A DNA stretch of 64,000 nucleotides, taken from contig OX463812.1 in assembly GCA_949825045.1 (NCBI GenBank), forward strand, positions 5,874,661 to 5,938,660. Reading direction: 5' to 3'. A program made the position numbers and the translations under genes. Each line of letters starts with the position of its first letter. The first letter of the stretch is position 1. A model generated the notes under the pieces. It was not told the DNA's origin and made no database searches. It worked only from the letters and a program-made list of their open reading frames with translations. Positions 29,001 to 37,231 of the stretch are shown one piece after another. Source of the DNA: Argyresthia goedartella. Its lineage: Eukaryota; Arthropoda; Insecta; Lepidoptera; Argyresthiidae.

Positions 29001-31751
29001 AATGTTTTGTTTTTTGTGTGTTTGGATATTATCTAAACTCTGGTCCAAACAATTATGCCTCTGCCACCCCATCTATGAATCTTAACGGTGTTAAACTTTA
29101 AAGATTAATATATATATATATTAAAGGTTGATATGTGTATAAACATAACATAAACATTTACATACAGGCCCATACATTGTTTCTGGCCCTACACTAGGAT
29201 ACCCTGTGTCGTGGGAACCAGAAACAACATCACGTCACACAATATAAACATCCAAGGCCTGGTTTTTTTTCCTTCCTCTCCATCCAGGATTTGAACCCGG
29301 GACCCCTCGCTTGGGAGGCAGAGCCACACACCACAGAGGTCTTCGTCGTATGTATTATATTATATTTCATACTTTAGTAGGTAGCTATTTAATTTATTGT
29401 GCACCAGACTGCTCTTACCAGCAATAGACTGTCCTGTCCTGCCCGGGTTTGCTGGAAGAAATCTCCTTTTAGAGAGGCGTCTTTGCGCCTTAGTGTTCAT
29501 GTATTTTTACTCATTATATCCATTCAATAAAGTATTCTGGACTTAAATTCGACAGGACAGCAAGAAACTGGATCCAGCCACCGACGCTCTACCTTCGCTG
29601 TCCCTCGGACAGATTAGAGGCTTGCGGCGAGATGTCCCCTGTGACCTTCCTGTGTAATGGTGGGTCGAAGGAGAAGTGCCAGTGGAAGAACGTTGCTTAC
29701 ACCCTGGTGAGTCTTCGTTCTTCATAGACGTAGACATAGACATCATTTATTAATAATATTCATTATAAGTCGTGCAAGGGAAAATAAATTATACATGAAC
29801 TCATAGTGTAGTATTACACAGGATTCATAAAATTATTACAATATCTTAATTATTGTGTCATAAAATTGATTAATTTAAATTGAATAAATTGTAAGTTACC
29901 ATGTCATTGGAAATATATTAAATTATAATAAAAATAAAAATATATTAAATTAAATTAATAAATTACGCTTTAAATAATGTCACATTTATGGAATATAGGT
30001 ATGTCAAACACATACTCATTATAGTAACGGTGTCATCGTTCTGATAATTAGTCATTTAGTTTTAGAAATTCATCGTAGCTGTAGAGGGTCTTCTCGGTAA
30101 GCCATCCTTTCAACCTCAGTTTAAAGATGGGCATACTCGGTGCACCAGTGATAGCTTCAGGTAACTTGTTGGAGACTACCGGACCCATAACATGGATCGT
30201 GTTGCTTGTTTTAGCAAGCTTGTGCTTAATTGTAGCCAGCTTGTTGGAGTTGCGTGTCTCATATTTATGCCATCCTCCAAGTCGTTTGAATTGGTCTTTA
30301 TTCTCACGCACATAAATGGCCACTTGTAAAATCAGAAGGCTAGGTAGTGTGAGAATTCGTAGATGTTTGAAGTGCGGTCTCGCAGATTCGTCAGTGGGTA
30401 CTCTCGCCAGCAGACGCACGGCGCGTTTCTGTAACACTTCTTCCTCTGTAGTCTACCAACACTGTGGAGAACGAAAAAAAACAACCTGTTTTGTCTCTTG
30501 GGTCGGTTGGAGGCATGCGGCGATACGTCCCCTGTCACTTTTTAGGGTTCCGTACCCGAAGGGTTCCAAACGGGACCCTATTACTAAGACTCCGCTGTCC
30601 GTCCGTCCGTCTGTCACCAGGCTGTATCTCACGAACCGTGATAGTTAGACAGTTGAAATTTTCACAGATGATGTATTTGTATTGCCGCTATAACAACAAA
30701 TACTAAAAAACAGGATAAAAGAAATATTTAAGGGGGCTCCCATACAACAATTCTTTCAATACCACATACAAACTTATGGATGCACCTGGTTACGTACATG
30801 GAGTGTGAAAGTAACCGCACCAATAACTTTGTAAACAATATTTTGCTGTGTAAAATCCAAACTATTCACTCCACACCATCGCTTCCATTGAACGGTGGTA
30901 CGGAACCCTTCGTGCGCGATTTAGACTCGCACTTGACCGGTTCTTTGTAATAGTGGGTCGAAGGGTTATGTTGAGTCGAGTTCTTCTACTTATTATGTTG
31001 ACCCTTGGATCAGTTGGAGGCTAGCGGATGGTCCATCACGATGAAGAGGAACAGGAACTTTTACTTAGTCCTGCAAATATCCCAAGCATAGTTCTAACGA
31101 AAAACCGTAGTAGTAAGTTCTCTATAGAAAATAGGACATGATTGTGTACTTAACAAAAAAAATGGTTAAACGCCATTATATAAATGTAGCCCATTAATCT
31201 CCTCAACGAGGGGCACAGGCGTTTACCCGGATACGAGTAAGATTAGGCCATACTCCACGCACGCATACCACATGCTGGCTCAATGCGGGTTGATGCGAGG
31301 GGTTTATGACCACTACCACATAGCGATAGTAGCCGGGACCTACGTATCATCCGAAACACTGAACGTCCGATTATGTACTTAAGATAAAATTAATTATATC
31401 GGTACATGGTCAGGATTCGAACCTGCATCTCTTGTGTGAGAATATCTTATATAAGAATATCTTATATAAGAATATCTACCCATATTTTAAAATCTACCCA
31501 TATTTTTTTCAATGTTCCTTTACGTTTAACGGCAAACTCGCAATAAGGTACCTCCCAGCTTCCCTCAAATTGTGAACTTATTGAAATGTTTTCAGATGAC
31601 GGACACGCCACATTGGGACGTACCGGTTGGCAATACGGATCATTATTACATAGTAGCCACGGGCACAGCCCTGGTCATCATAGTCGGGTCGCTGTACATA
31701 TTAAAAGCTGTGCATGACTTCAAAACGGGATATATCAAGAAGAAGCAGTGA
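16956..31751 (+). CDS. PIGX: PIG-X, GPI mannosyltransferase I subunit (five exons)
   Basis: PIG-X is an ER type I membrane protein that binds and stabilises PIG-M, the enzyme adding the first mannose to GPI-anchor precursors. Five exons join in frame (137, 148, 155, 151 and 156 nt) to 248 residues. Visible features are a signal peptide (about residues 1-26), the MLLNEGFHR block, an NMT glycosylation sequon straight after it, VLPAGLYCNPDELGDLR (the family's PAGLYxxPxEL motif), LWLPVHARYH (family PVHxRYH motif), CQWKNVAYT, WDVPVG, and one membrane helix at about 214-233. Order and spacing match the family. The tail ends KKKQ, a dilysine-type ER retrieval signal. The start is the ATG at 16956, directly ahead of the hydrophobic signal. 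Introns 2-4 are loaded with transposons. Splice sites are inferred from sequence only. Confidence 0.88.
17455..17800 (+). mobile_element. SINE family 1 with an inserted hairpin, PIGX intron 1
   Basis: The head 'gagagggcctgggttgaaacc' carries a box-B-like motif. The tail resumes at about 17698 with 'aagacttggatgtttg' and 'cagggtatcctagtg'. Between them, 17560-17672 is an imperfect inverted repeat (outer arms aattgctcc and gggagcaatt, inner arms ccatatttggc and gccaaatacgg). Confidence 0.65.
17814..17961 (+). CDS. PIGX: PIGX exon 2
   Basis: Preceded by the acceptor 'tttatattctag'. It supplies the last base of the Arg codon, then NMTYGLTF, a Cys-containing strand and VLPAGLYCNPDELGDLRRAH. It ends with AGA before a GTAAGA donor at 17962, phase 0. 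The PAGLY-NPDEL motif is the strongest family signature. Confidence 0.88.
17985..18051 (+). mobile_element. SINE family 1, left half (split by LINE insertion)
   Basis: 'cacctctgtgccgctgcgg' and 'cctaccatgcagaaggtcctggg' form the tRNA-like head. The same SINE resumes at 24556 with 'gtcctgggttccatct'. The 8 bases gtcctggg are present at both breaks (18044-18051 and 24556-24563), consistent with a target-site duplication. Confidence 0.8.
18052..18498 (+). mobile_element. LINE RNase H fragment, left part (interrupted)
   Basis: Related to, but distinct from, the big LINE beside it. It reads QLHEDPREGLNQRELRIFTD, then an internal loss, LSDSKAVLQALQSNIISSGL, QWIKGHTGNDALARLGS. These are RNase H blocks with one in-frame stop near 18106. 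The coding frame is interrupted after RKHTK and resumes at 24478 with HQSYWSTLDTSQVAEKW. It lacks both ends of a LINE. Confidence 0.75.
18499..18511. repeat. Target-site duplication, left copy (ACACAAAGGTAAC)
   Basis: Identical 13-mer at 24465-24477. The pair brackets the full-length LINE and marks its insertion site. Confidence 0.85.
18599..22181 (-). pseudogene. LINE ORF2: endonuclease, reverse transcriptase, RNase H (one frameshift)
   Basis: Residues 1-230 form an APE-type endonuclease: LIQEPW (E41), GADSNAHH (D144, N146) and CSDHRW (218-220). The reverse transcriptase shows FRPISLTSF, FIDIEGAFDK (motif A), GCPQGGVLSPLLWN (641-654), YADDLVIL (674-681) and KYLGITLD. The ORF starts with ATG at 22181, overlapping the end of ORF1 by 26 bases. 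After residue 877 a one-base frame change near 19590 separates the RNase H part (FTDGSK, AECMGI, LSDSMAV, WIKGHSGSRGNDAADELA) and the C-terminal Cys motif CRACLEAEETAAHVLMEC. All expected catalytic residues are visible, so this lesion alone breaks the protein. Confidence 0.9.
22156..23923 (-). pseudogene. LINE ORF1, gag-like nucleic-acid-binding protein (broken)
   Basis: The likely start is the ATG at 23923 (MSRQVPALCSY). The frame runs to a TAA at 23627-23629 and continues in the same phase through AWTTVGRKGKPPKQSLQGKG. It then shifts phase near 23400 into RRIVGGRKKQRLAAT and stays open to 22156. The middle is basic and low-complexity. A folded domain follows (LKLFVEDEYSLNWLREC, RRVRCGVLIPNERGKWKS), resembling the DUF4780-like domain of insect LINE ORF1 proteins. 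No CCHC knuckles are seen. The stop and the frame change make it a pseudogene. Confidence 0.8.
24465..24477. repeat. Target-site duplication, right copy (ACACAAAGGTAAC)
   Basis: Matches 18499-18511 exactly. Beyond it the interrupted + strand LINE fragment resumes in frame. Confidence 0.85.
24478..24555 (+). mobile_element. LINE RNase H fragment, right part
   Basis: Continuation of 18052-18498, reading HQSYWSTLDTSQVAEKWPA. It stops abruptly at the duplicated gtcctggg of the host SINE. Confidence 0.7.
24556..24715 (+). mobile_element. SINE family 1, right half
   Basis: Starts at the repeated gtcctggg, then has an A-rich run, 'cttggatgtttatatatg', 'cacagggtatcctagag' and 'gaagcaatgtttg'. It completes the SINE begun at 17985. 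Confidence 0.8.
24964..25118 (+). CDS. PIGX: PIGX exon 3
   Basis: Acceptor 'caatgcttacag'. Encodes VELPTEHSSSMSVFLIGK and NVYLWLPVHARYHQAVGG. The donor is GTGAGT at 25119, phase 2. The exon lies 7 kb from exon 2 because of the LINE/SINE stack in intron 2. Confidence 0.85.
25335..25435. repeat. Short repeat with 'ggcttcgcttcgctcacc' core
   Basis: A second copy lies at 56915-57005 (same strand). The core also appears, inverted, inside the MITEs at 42546 and 57312. Confidence 0.6.
25505..25845 (+). repeat. AGGGTTCCGT-type interspersed repeat
   Basis: Shares 'cctccgctgtccgtctgtca', 'gggggctcccatacaacaa' and the end 'gttagactcgcacttcacc' with the copies at 30541 and 48598. The first bases are lost. 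Confidence 0.75.
26022..26300 (-). mobile_element. Relic of a LINE-like C-terminus
   Basis: On the - strand it reads SDRVVGRGRPRRSFKQQIDD, then in another frame GQIRNTRNR, stop, ACMKRLMNVEEARECQDRRK. The GRxRPRR...DRxxW layout is typical of the ends of RTE-like elements. The left edge is a catgag-type repeat, fitting a LINE tail. The open frame on the + strand is its shadow. Confidence 0.5.
26355..26445 (+). repeat. Small repeat with 'gggctagcccat' core
   Basis: 'ccattttgcgtgacagggggctagcccattgccgcag' recurs inverted at about 55570-55620 and in part at 41330-41360. Confidence 0.5.
26570..27255 (-). repeat. AGGGTTCCGT-type repeat, long copy
   Basis: It begins with 'gtcggactcgcgcacgtagggttccgtacc' and ends with 'ggtacggaaccctaa'. 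Its interior includes 'gataagtattttcgcagaag' and a gacggacgga block. At about 690 bp it is the longest uninterrupted copy, and both ends carry an AGGGTTCC-type motif. Confidence 0.7.
27440..27635 (+). mobile_element. SINE family 1, PIGX intron 3
   Basis: Head 'ctgttcgaggctcagcctcc', box-B-like 'ggttcgaatccca', tail 'cacagggcattctagtgtgg'. It ends a few bases before the first exon-4 copy. Confidence 0.75.
27641..27741 (+). pseudogene. PIGX: Degenerate upstream copy of PIGX exon 4
   Basis: From 'aggacagcaagaaactgga' onwards it follows exon 4 closely. In the exon-4 frame it reads PPTLYFRCPSHRLEACGDMS. The C-terminal half (CQWKNVAYT and the donor) is missing because a hAT-like element is inserted at 27742. 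Sequence after the element (28922 on) is only weakly exon-like. It is unlikely to be spliced productively. Confidence 0.75.
27742..28913. mobile_element. Non-autonomous hAT-like element (1172 bp)
   Basis: The 8-bp direct repeat CATCTCCC lies at 27734-27741 and 28914-28921. The terminal inverted repeats start CCCGTG and share TGAA.GACCAAC (left reads cccgtgcccctgaacgacc; right, on the complement, cccgtggtgctgaatgacc). Subterminal TTGGTC/GACCAA motifs are repeated at both ends. No transposase is seen. An 8-bp duplication is the hAT hallmark. A LINE fragment is nested inside. Confidence 0.75.
27980..28235 (-). mobile_element. LINE fragment inside the hAT-like element
   Basis: On the - strand it reads HCRLYCSPVWTADHNTNTL and DVELNPTTWLISETVK. 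It matches the 'AEYCAPVW...VDVxLN...I.GT.K' block after the catalytic core of many insect LINEs. Confidence 0.6.
29130..29345 (-). mobile_element. SINE family 1 (inverted), PIGX intron 3
   Basis: Read on the + strand it runs tail to head: 'acactaggataccctgtgtcg', a T-rich run, 'gatttgaacccgggac' (box B complement), 'ggcagagccac' and 'cacagaggtcttcgtcgt'. It is a nearly complete copy. Confidence 0.8.
29346..29550 (+). mobile_element. LINE 3' UTR fragment
   Basis: 'tgcccgggtttgctggaag', 'gaggcgtctttgcgcc' and the terminal 'aataaagtattct' are typical of a Jockey/CR1-like LINE 3' end. It ends immediately before the exon-4 acceptor. Confidence 0.55.
29556..29706 (+). CDS. PIGX: PIGX exon 4 (the intact copy)
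   Basis: Acceptor 'ttcgacag' and donor GTGAGT at 29707. Encodes PPTLYLRCPSDRLEACGEM and then FLCNGGSKEKCQWKNVAYTL. The phase fits exons 3 and 5. A LINE 3' tail ends just upstream of the acceptor and another LINE begins about 18 bp past the exon. Partial exon-4 copies lie at 27641-27741, 30485-30540 with 30946-30972, and 31000-31050. Confidence 0.85.
29724..30440 (-). mobile_element. Jockey/CR1-like LINE, C-terminal fragment, PIGX intron 4
   Basis: Frame 30437-30048 reads LQKRAVRLLARVPTDESARP, ILTLPSLLILQVAIYVREN and KLPEAITGAPSMPIFKLRLK, the usual C-terminus after the reverse transcriptase. The 3' UTR runs left to about 29724, where a gtctatgtctac-type repeat forms the tail (on the - strand). 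It is a different family from the copies at 6545 and 38235. Confidence 0.8.
30485..30540 (+). pseudogene. PIGX: Degenerate downstream copy of PIGX exon 4 (interrupted)
   Basis: It reads GRLEACGDTSPVTF in the exon-4 frame, then is interrupted by a repeat at 30541-30945. It resumes at 30946-30972 with 'tttgtaatagtgggtcgaagg', matching 'ctgtgtaatggtgggtcgaagg' in exon 4. Confidence 0.65.
30541..30945 (+). repeat. AGGGTTCCGT-type repeat inserted in an exon-4 copy
   Basis: About 405 bp: 'agggttccgtacccgaaggg', 'ctccgctgtccgtccgtccg', 'gggggctcccatacaacaa', and the end 'tagactcgcacttgaccgg'. Its edges line up with the break in the exon-4-like sequence, so it inserted after that sequence was duplicated. 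Confidence 0.75.
31000..31050 (+). pseudogene. PIGX: Short further exon-4-like fragment
   Basis: 'cccttggatcagttggaggctagcgg' resembles 'ccctcggacagattagaggcttgcgg' of exon 4. It is only about 40 bp, so this is suggestive. Confidence 0.4.
31185..31310 (-). repeat. Short interspersed repeat, family 3
   Basis: 'agcccattaatctcctcaacg', 'gtaagattaggccatactcc' and 'ggctcaatgcgggttgatg'. It is the most complete of the three copies (others at 2860 and 63870). Confidence 0.65.
31596..31751 (+). CDS. PIGX: PIGX exon 5 (membrane helix and tail)
   Basis: Acceptor 'gaaatgttttcag'. Encodes MTDTPHWDVPVG, the transmembrane segment YYIVATGTALVIIVGSLYIL, and a basic cytosolic tail ending GYIKKKQ, then TGA at 31749. 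KKKQ fits the KKxx ER-retrieval pattern for type I membrane proteins. Confidence 0.88.
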   Translation: MTDTPHWDVPVGNTDHYYIVATGTALVIIVGSLYILKAVHDFKTGYIKKKQ

Positions 31752-31935
31752 TTGTGTTGATCTGTTTAAGGGTTTTAGTGTGCTACTCTAGCGCTGTGGA
31801 CGGCTTTAGTTTGAACTAAGTGCTATTGTGTGGTTTGGACGATGTCGTTTTGTTTTGTGGTTATCAAGTTGGCGGATAGATGGCGTTGCTTGGTATTAGT
31901 GATAATTGCATTTGCTTTCCTATTAGAAGAACATT

Positions 31936-31941
31936 ATTAAA
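31936..31941 (+). terminator. Candidate poly(A) signal of PIGX (ATTAAA)
   Basis: ATTAAA lies 185 bp after the PIGX stop codon, the first near-consensus signal downstream. The actual cleavage site is not established. Confidence 0.5.
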
Positions 31942-31949
31942 GTATGGTT

Positions 31950-32750
31950 TTCCCTAATTTTAGATGAGCAAATAATTATTCGACCTCTTAAAATATAACT
32001 GAAAGGAGAGAAAAGTCGTACTTTCTTTTTAGTAGAGACATCTTTGGGTTCGTTTCTGGAACTTTTGTTTCATCAAGGGTTCAAAGCACGGAGCACCACA
32101 TGGAAACATCAGGAACTGTCGTCAGATGGCTGTGGCAATAGCCTCATTCATGAAATTTCAGCTGCGAACGCATTTTCTTTAAGTTTATGATCGACAACAG
32201 ACCCAGATGTTCTGTTTAGATTTCTCTTTTAGAGTTCACGTATTTTTCAATACAGTTCAAGCGTTTTAATCTCCCTTATTGTGGCTTACAGGGTGAATGT
32301 GTCCTGTGGTCTCATTACAATAGTCGCTTCCGGGTCGGACATTGTCATACACATTAGATGGATATACCCTTCGGAGCGTGCTTCCCCCCTTCCCCCTTGT
32401 GTGCGACCACAAAGAGGTCCCCGGGGGCCTGATTAATACGCTGTTGTGTCAGATCCAATTAGGATTGATCGGCGGGAGAGACGTACCTATCTCTCAGCTT
32501 AGGTAGGTATGTGTAGAGATAGCTGGGATTGATGTAGGGAACTTGAGGTCTATAGAGGTACCTAGGTAATGTGATCGGATGGGTGGCGCTCGGGTCATAC
32601 ATGGCAGGAGGATGTTAACGTCAGGAAGAGGTCCGGTCGAAGGTGACGAGAGACGTCCGGGTTGCTCCGGTAGAGCTATGTCGGGACCACAGATTATGGA
32701 TTTAAGATTAAACCCGGACGGCGGCGGCAGCAGGCTGCGGGGCGGGGGGC
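31950..32750. other. Intergenic or intronic stretch before the large exon
   Basis: No repeat boundary or open frame recognised. GC content rises sharply from about 32560 toward the large exon. It may hold promoter or intron sequence of that gene; I see no TATA box or clear first exon. Confidence 0.4.
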
Positions 32751-32753
32751 GCA

Positions 32754-35700
32754 GTGTTTACTCGCGGCGGGCGGCGGGCGGGGCGGGAGGGGAGGCGGGA
32801 GTATCGACCGAGGGTGGGGCGGGGCGGCGCGGCAGTACCGCCTCGGGGCCGCGTCCGCGCGGTCGTGTGTCCCGCGAGCGTGCGCCGCGCCGGAGTGTCT
32901 CAGCGGGCGCCCGGCGGCGGCGGCGAGCCTCGCGCCGCCCGCCCGCGCCCCAGCGCGCATGCCGCGCCGGTCCCGCGCAGCCGTAGCGCGCCCACGCCGC
33001 GTGCGCGCCGCCTGCAAGCGGCCCGAGCCGCCAGCCAGCCCAGCGCCGCAGCCGCCGGGCCGCGCCTGCGCCCCGTGTTCCTGTGGGCGCGAGTCGCCGG
33101 CGCCGGCGCCGTGCACGAGGTGCGCGTCGAAGAGTACGACGCGAGAAACCGCCTGCGCCTCGCGCGCACGCCTGCCGGCTGGCGCGTGATCCCCCGCACG
33201 CCCACGTACGACGAGATCCGGGTGCCGCCACCGCCGCAACCGCAGGGGGAGCAGCGCCGCCGCCGGGGCAGGCCGCGCCGTCGCCCCTGGGCCGCTCCCG
33301 CACCCGCGGCGGCCCCGGCCGGCGACCTGGAGTCGCACATCCCTTCGCACACGATCGCCGTGCCGCGCCGGCCGCCGTCTCCGCCCGGCGCGGCGGTCCC
33401 GGCGCCGGCCGCCGAGCCGACGGCGCTGGACTCGCTGCTCGCGGTGGCCGAGCTGGAGTTTCACCAGCAGCAAGAGGCGCTGGAGCTGGCCGCGTTCCTG
33501 CCACCGGCGGAGGACGAGCGCGCCATGTTCGCCGCCGCGGCCGCCGCGCCCTCGCCCGCCGCGGAGCCCGGCGACCTGTTTGACACCATCAGCTCGCTGC
33601 CTTGCTGCCTGCCGGCGCTGGCGGGCGCCCACGACTCGGCGCTTCTGGACTCGCTGGTGGCGCGCGGCTGCGAGGACAACCAGGTGGCGCTGGGCGCGGC
33701 GCTCGCGCACCTCTCCGCCGCCGAATACGACGACGAGGAGGACATGCTGCTGGCCGCGCCGGTCGCCGACATTATCTCGCGGCTCGAGCACGAGCTGGAG
33801 TCGCCGCGCCGCAGCATGTCGGCGGCGCAGGGGCTGCTGACGCTGCACCGCCAGGACCAGCCGCTGTACGCGCCCGACTGCTTCCCCGACCTCGAGACGC
33901 ACGACGCGGTTCCTGCCGCCGATGTGTACGCGGAGCTGAGTGACAAGCCACCCGAGCCGAGCCCGCCGCACGAGGCGATCGTCGCACCCAGTGAACCTCC
34001 GACCGAGGAAGTTAGTGATACAAGTGAAGTTTTACCTGAACAGCAGGAAGAGAAGTGCGTCGAGGAGTGCGTGGATAACGTAGTGGCGGAAGTAGCGACG
34101 ATTGACTTTGAGAAGGAGCTCGAGGCGAGCGTCGAAGATATCGCGCCGACAGATCTGAGTATAAAGTCCGCGGAGATCAACCCAACCGAACCCGCAGCCG
34201 AGTCTACGGAGCTGGTGGAGAGCGTCGCGGAGTCGAACCAGATATCGTCCATGGAGGATAACATGTCGGAGAAGAGCGATGAACAACCCAGAGATCTGTC
34301 GGTACATCGGAGGCTTCCGACGCCGGCTGCGTCGCCCAGACGAATGGAAATCCCGCGCGCGCCCTCACGCGAATCCGACGCCATGCAGTCCCCGCAGCCG
34401 AGTGGCATCCCAGCCGTACCCTCCTCGCCAGAGCTCTTCACAGTCCCCCATACCAAGAGCAAGCAAACACTCTTCCTAGAAACCCTCCTCTCCTCTCCCT
34501 CTCCCAAAATGTACACCTCAGAAGTTACAATAACGAAGCAGCACTGCGAACCGCTAAACCTAGGCAAACACAGGAAATCCGCCAGCCCGACCGTATCGAG
34601 TTGCTCGGACGAAATTAGGAAATTGAACAAGGACTTCGGGGAACCGCAGGAGAAGCGGATACGAAGGGAGTCCACCGAAGAACTCGCTAAAATTAGCAAA
34701 GTATTTAGTAAAACGAGCGACGACGACGCGGCGGACGCTAAGAAGCCCGGGAGGCCGAAACAGGATGAGAACAGCGCCCTGAAACAGTTGCAAGCTCTCA
34801 AACTAAGCCCCGACTTCAACATTCCAGACCCTCTGCTGGTGCCCAAAAATAAACTAAACGATATCCTCTCCGACCCCGGTAGAGAAATCCCTGCCCTTCT
34901 GATACAAAGGCCGGAACTGCGACTGCCGGAGGCGTTCGCATACCCCGCAATCTTGCAGGACCCCGATATATTAGTTATATCGATAACGCAATTAGAAAAA
35001 ATTATAGAAAATGATGCTAAGATAAAATGCGCCGAGGCCAAAGCCGCAAAACCTGCGAGTGCTAAAAGCACGGAGCAAAAAGAAAAGGAAGCGAGCAAGC
35101 CCGAACAACCTAGCACGAGCAATCAGCCCAAGGCGACGCCGTCCATGGACGGCTTAGCCGGCGACATCGACGCCGCCACCTCCGCTGCACTGAATCAGAT
35201 GCTCTGGTTACCCTACCTGAGTCAGCTAGAAGCTGCAATGGCATGCTCGCAAAACATGGACTTCCTGAAAGCGCTTAATTCCTCAGGGTACGGCGGCGCA
35301 AACTACGCGGAGCTCTCGCAAATGTTCAACCACTCGTCCAGATTCATGGGCCCCGGTGGGTTCCCGATTATGCAACAAATGGACTACGACAACCGACTGC
35401 AGTTCGCCATGTGGCAAGAAGCGATGAACCAAGCGAACGCCCGCTCCAAACCGCCCACCCCCGCCGAACATATGAAAGACCTAGCCAAATGCACCGACGT
35501 CCAAAACCCGTACGTGCATTCCACCAAAAACCACCAGAGCAAATCGCATTCGTCGGCGCGAACGAGTCCCATAGCGCACAATTACAACACCGCCTGCCAA
35601 CGGGGGCCGATGACTCACAACCCGTTCTTACAAGGGATGTATCCCACGATGAACCCGAACGTTCGACCCAACATGCCTCTACCGGGCTTGCAGATACCCT

Positions 35701-36115
35701 ACTTCAACCCAAACATGATGGGAAGCCAGCGTTCGCCGCGAACGTCCCAACAGAAGAGTCCTACGTCGCCGTATTACCAAAACAATAACTATTTGCAGTC
35801 CGTCAAGCACGCTGAAGGTGGTTCGTCTCAGCGCAGTAGTAGCACTAGTTCGCAAGAATCTCCACGGCCTCGGATTAGTGTCAGAAGTTTGCAGAACTTG
35901 TTAGCTGAACCCGCGGCGGTGGCTGCCAGTGGAAGTGGGTCGAGGAGACACTCCAGCTCCTCTTCTATCCCGTCGATGCCGTCGATGGTGCGACGGAGAG
36001 AGGAGACAGAGGTCGGGAGCACGACTCCTTTGGGCGAGCTACCTCCTCAGATGCCGCCCATGCCTCCGCACCCGCACGATCCCATACACCATTTGTGGCA
36101 TCCGCTGTTTGGCAA
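32754..36115 (+). CDS. Large exon of an unidentified, probably nuclear, regulatory protein
   Basis: The frame is open over 1120 codons. It begins with GTG and has no in-frame ATG in the first 250 codons, so the true 5' edge is probably a splice acceptor somewhere in 32754-33070. A conserved-looking block follows: VFLWARVAGAGAVHEVRVEE, DARNRLRL, GWRVIPRTPTYDEI. Then come an AT-hook-like RRGRPRRRP (about 33262), CtBP-type motifs PTDLSIK (34147), PRDLSVH (34288) and EPLNLGK (34547), a second hook-like KKPGRPKQ (34741), and a hydrophobic stretch ILVISITQLEKIIEN. The rest is Pro/Ser/Ala-rich and looks disordered. The frame's TAA at 36117 lies inside a consensus donor, aa/GTAAGTTT, so the exon probably ends at 36115 and the protein continues. 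I infer a DNA-linked transcription cofactor; I do not recognise the gene. Confidence 0.75.
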
Positions 36116-37230
36116 GTAAGTTTATTCCTTATAAAAAACATCGTCGCACACAAATAGAACTATCAGTCCATACAGCCCTTTAATCATATGGCAGTTGTTT
36201 CGCGTTAAAAAGGCATTCTTGACTTATTCATTATTCCCGTTAAAAGGGTATTCTCGTCTTATTGACGCATTGCAACTAAAAATATCCGCAGAATAATTGT
36301 CATTTGTAAGTGTACACAGATAATTATAGGTAATTTATGTGTCTCTTCATGTAAAACAAGCTATTATAGAGGCGTTTGTTGTAAAGCCACGAAAATTACA
36401 TTCAATTTGCGTGTGTAATGGCATCTAGAGCATCCGGCCCTTGTTATAAAATGTCATGCTTACGGGCATAATAAAACCTACTAATTATCTAATTAATTCC
36501 ACAGTACATTTTTTGCGTAGTACTGTAAAGTCTTAAAAAGGTACTGTCCCTACCTAAAAACTTAAACTGGACTTCATAATGTAAGTCATGCATGATACGA
36601 ATTTCTGAAGGAGATAGGCTGATTTTTTAATGCCGTACAGATTAACACTTATATAAAAGTAGACGAGACATTGAATATAACGTACCTACAAGAATTAAAT
36701 CTACCTATTGAACTACCCTACGTCATACTACCGACTCTTACGTAGTCTCCTACCTATGTACCTAGTGTTTGTCTCAACTGTCTTGCCTTTGTCTGTTTAA
36801 GGTTAGGTAACTAAGCTACAGGAACAAAACATGCTAAATTATTTAATAAGCGCCCGACTAGATGGCAGCGTTGCGCATCGAATGCGACATTGTCGTTGAA
36901 TAATGAATATCGATCGATCTTAAAATAACATCCAGGTCACTTGTCACCCTGTCAGGGACCTAGCTGTTTGGGCGCCAAATTTGGAACTCGATGACCGATT
37001 TATGGCACAAAAATTGGGTCTCGCTATTTCAGAATTAGTCAGCCGACCGTTTTTGACACTGTTTCTCGAGCTAAAAGGGGGTAGGGGTAAGTGGTCTCGA
37101 TTCGCAACCTACCTAATTGTGGCAATTGGGGAATGTTTTTCAGTATGGCAAGAAAATATGATGTAAAATAAAAATCGGAGAATTTTGATTTCCGCTGACA
37201 CTTTTAAAATTTAAAATCTACTTTACATAA
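36116..37230. other. Intronic or intergenic, nothing recognised
   Basis: Starts with the splice donor GTAAGT. No exon, hairpin or transposon was identified in about 1.1 kb of AT-rich DNA. Confidence 0.45.
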
Positions 37231-37231
37231 C

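Noticed and set aside
32754..32756. GTG as the start codon of the large protein
   Set aside because: It is only the first possible codon after an upstream stop. A eukaryotic gene would not be expected to start there, and the exon more likely begins at a splice acceptor.
32694..35122. Long open frames on the - strand (425 and 553 codons) opposite the large exon
   Set aside because: They arise from the GC-rich composition and codon bias of the + strand frame. Their translations are Arg- or Ser-rich low complexity, and the + strand frame runs through both with regulatory-type motifs and ends in a splice donor.
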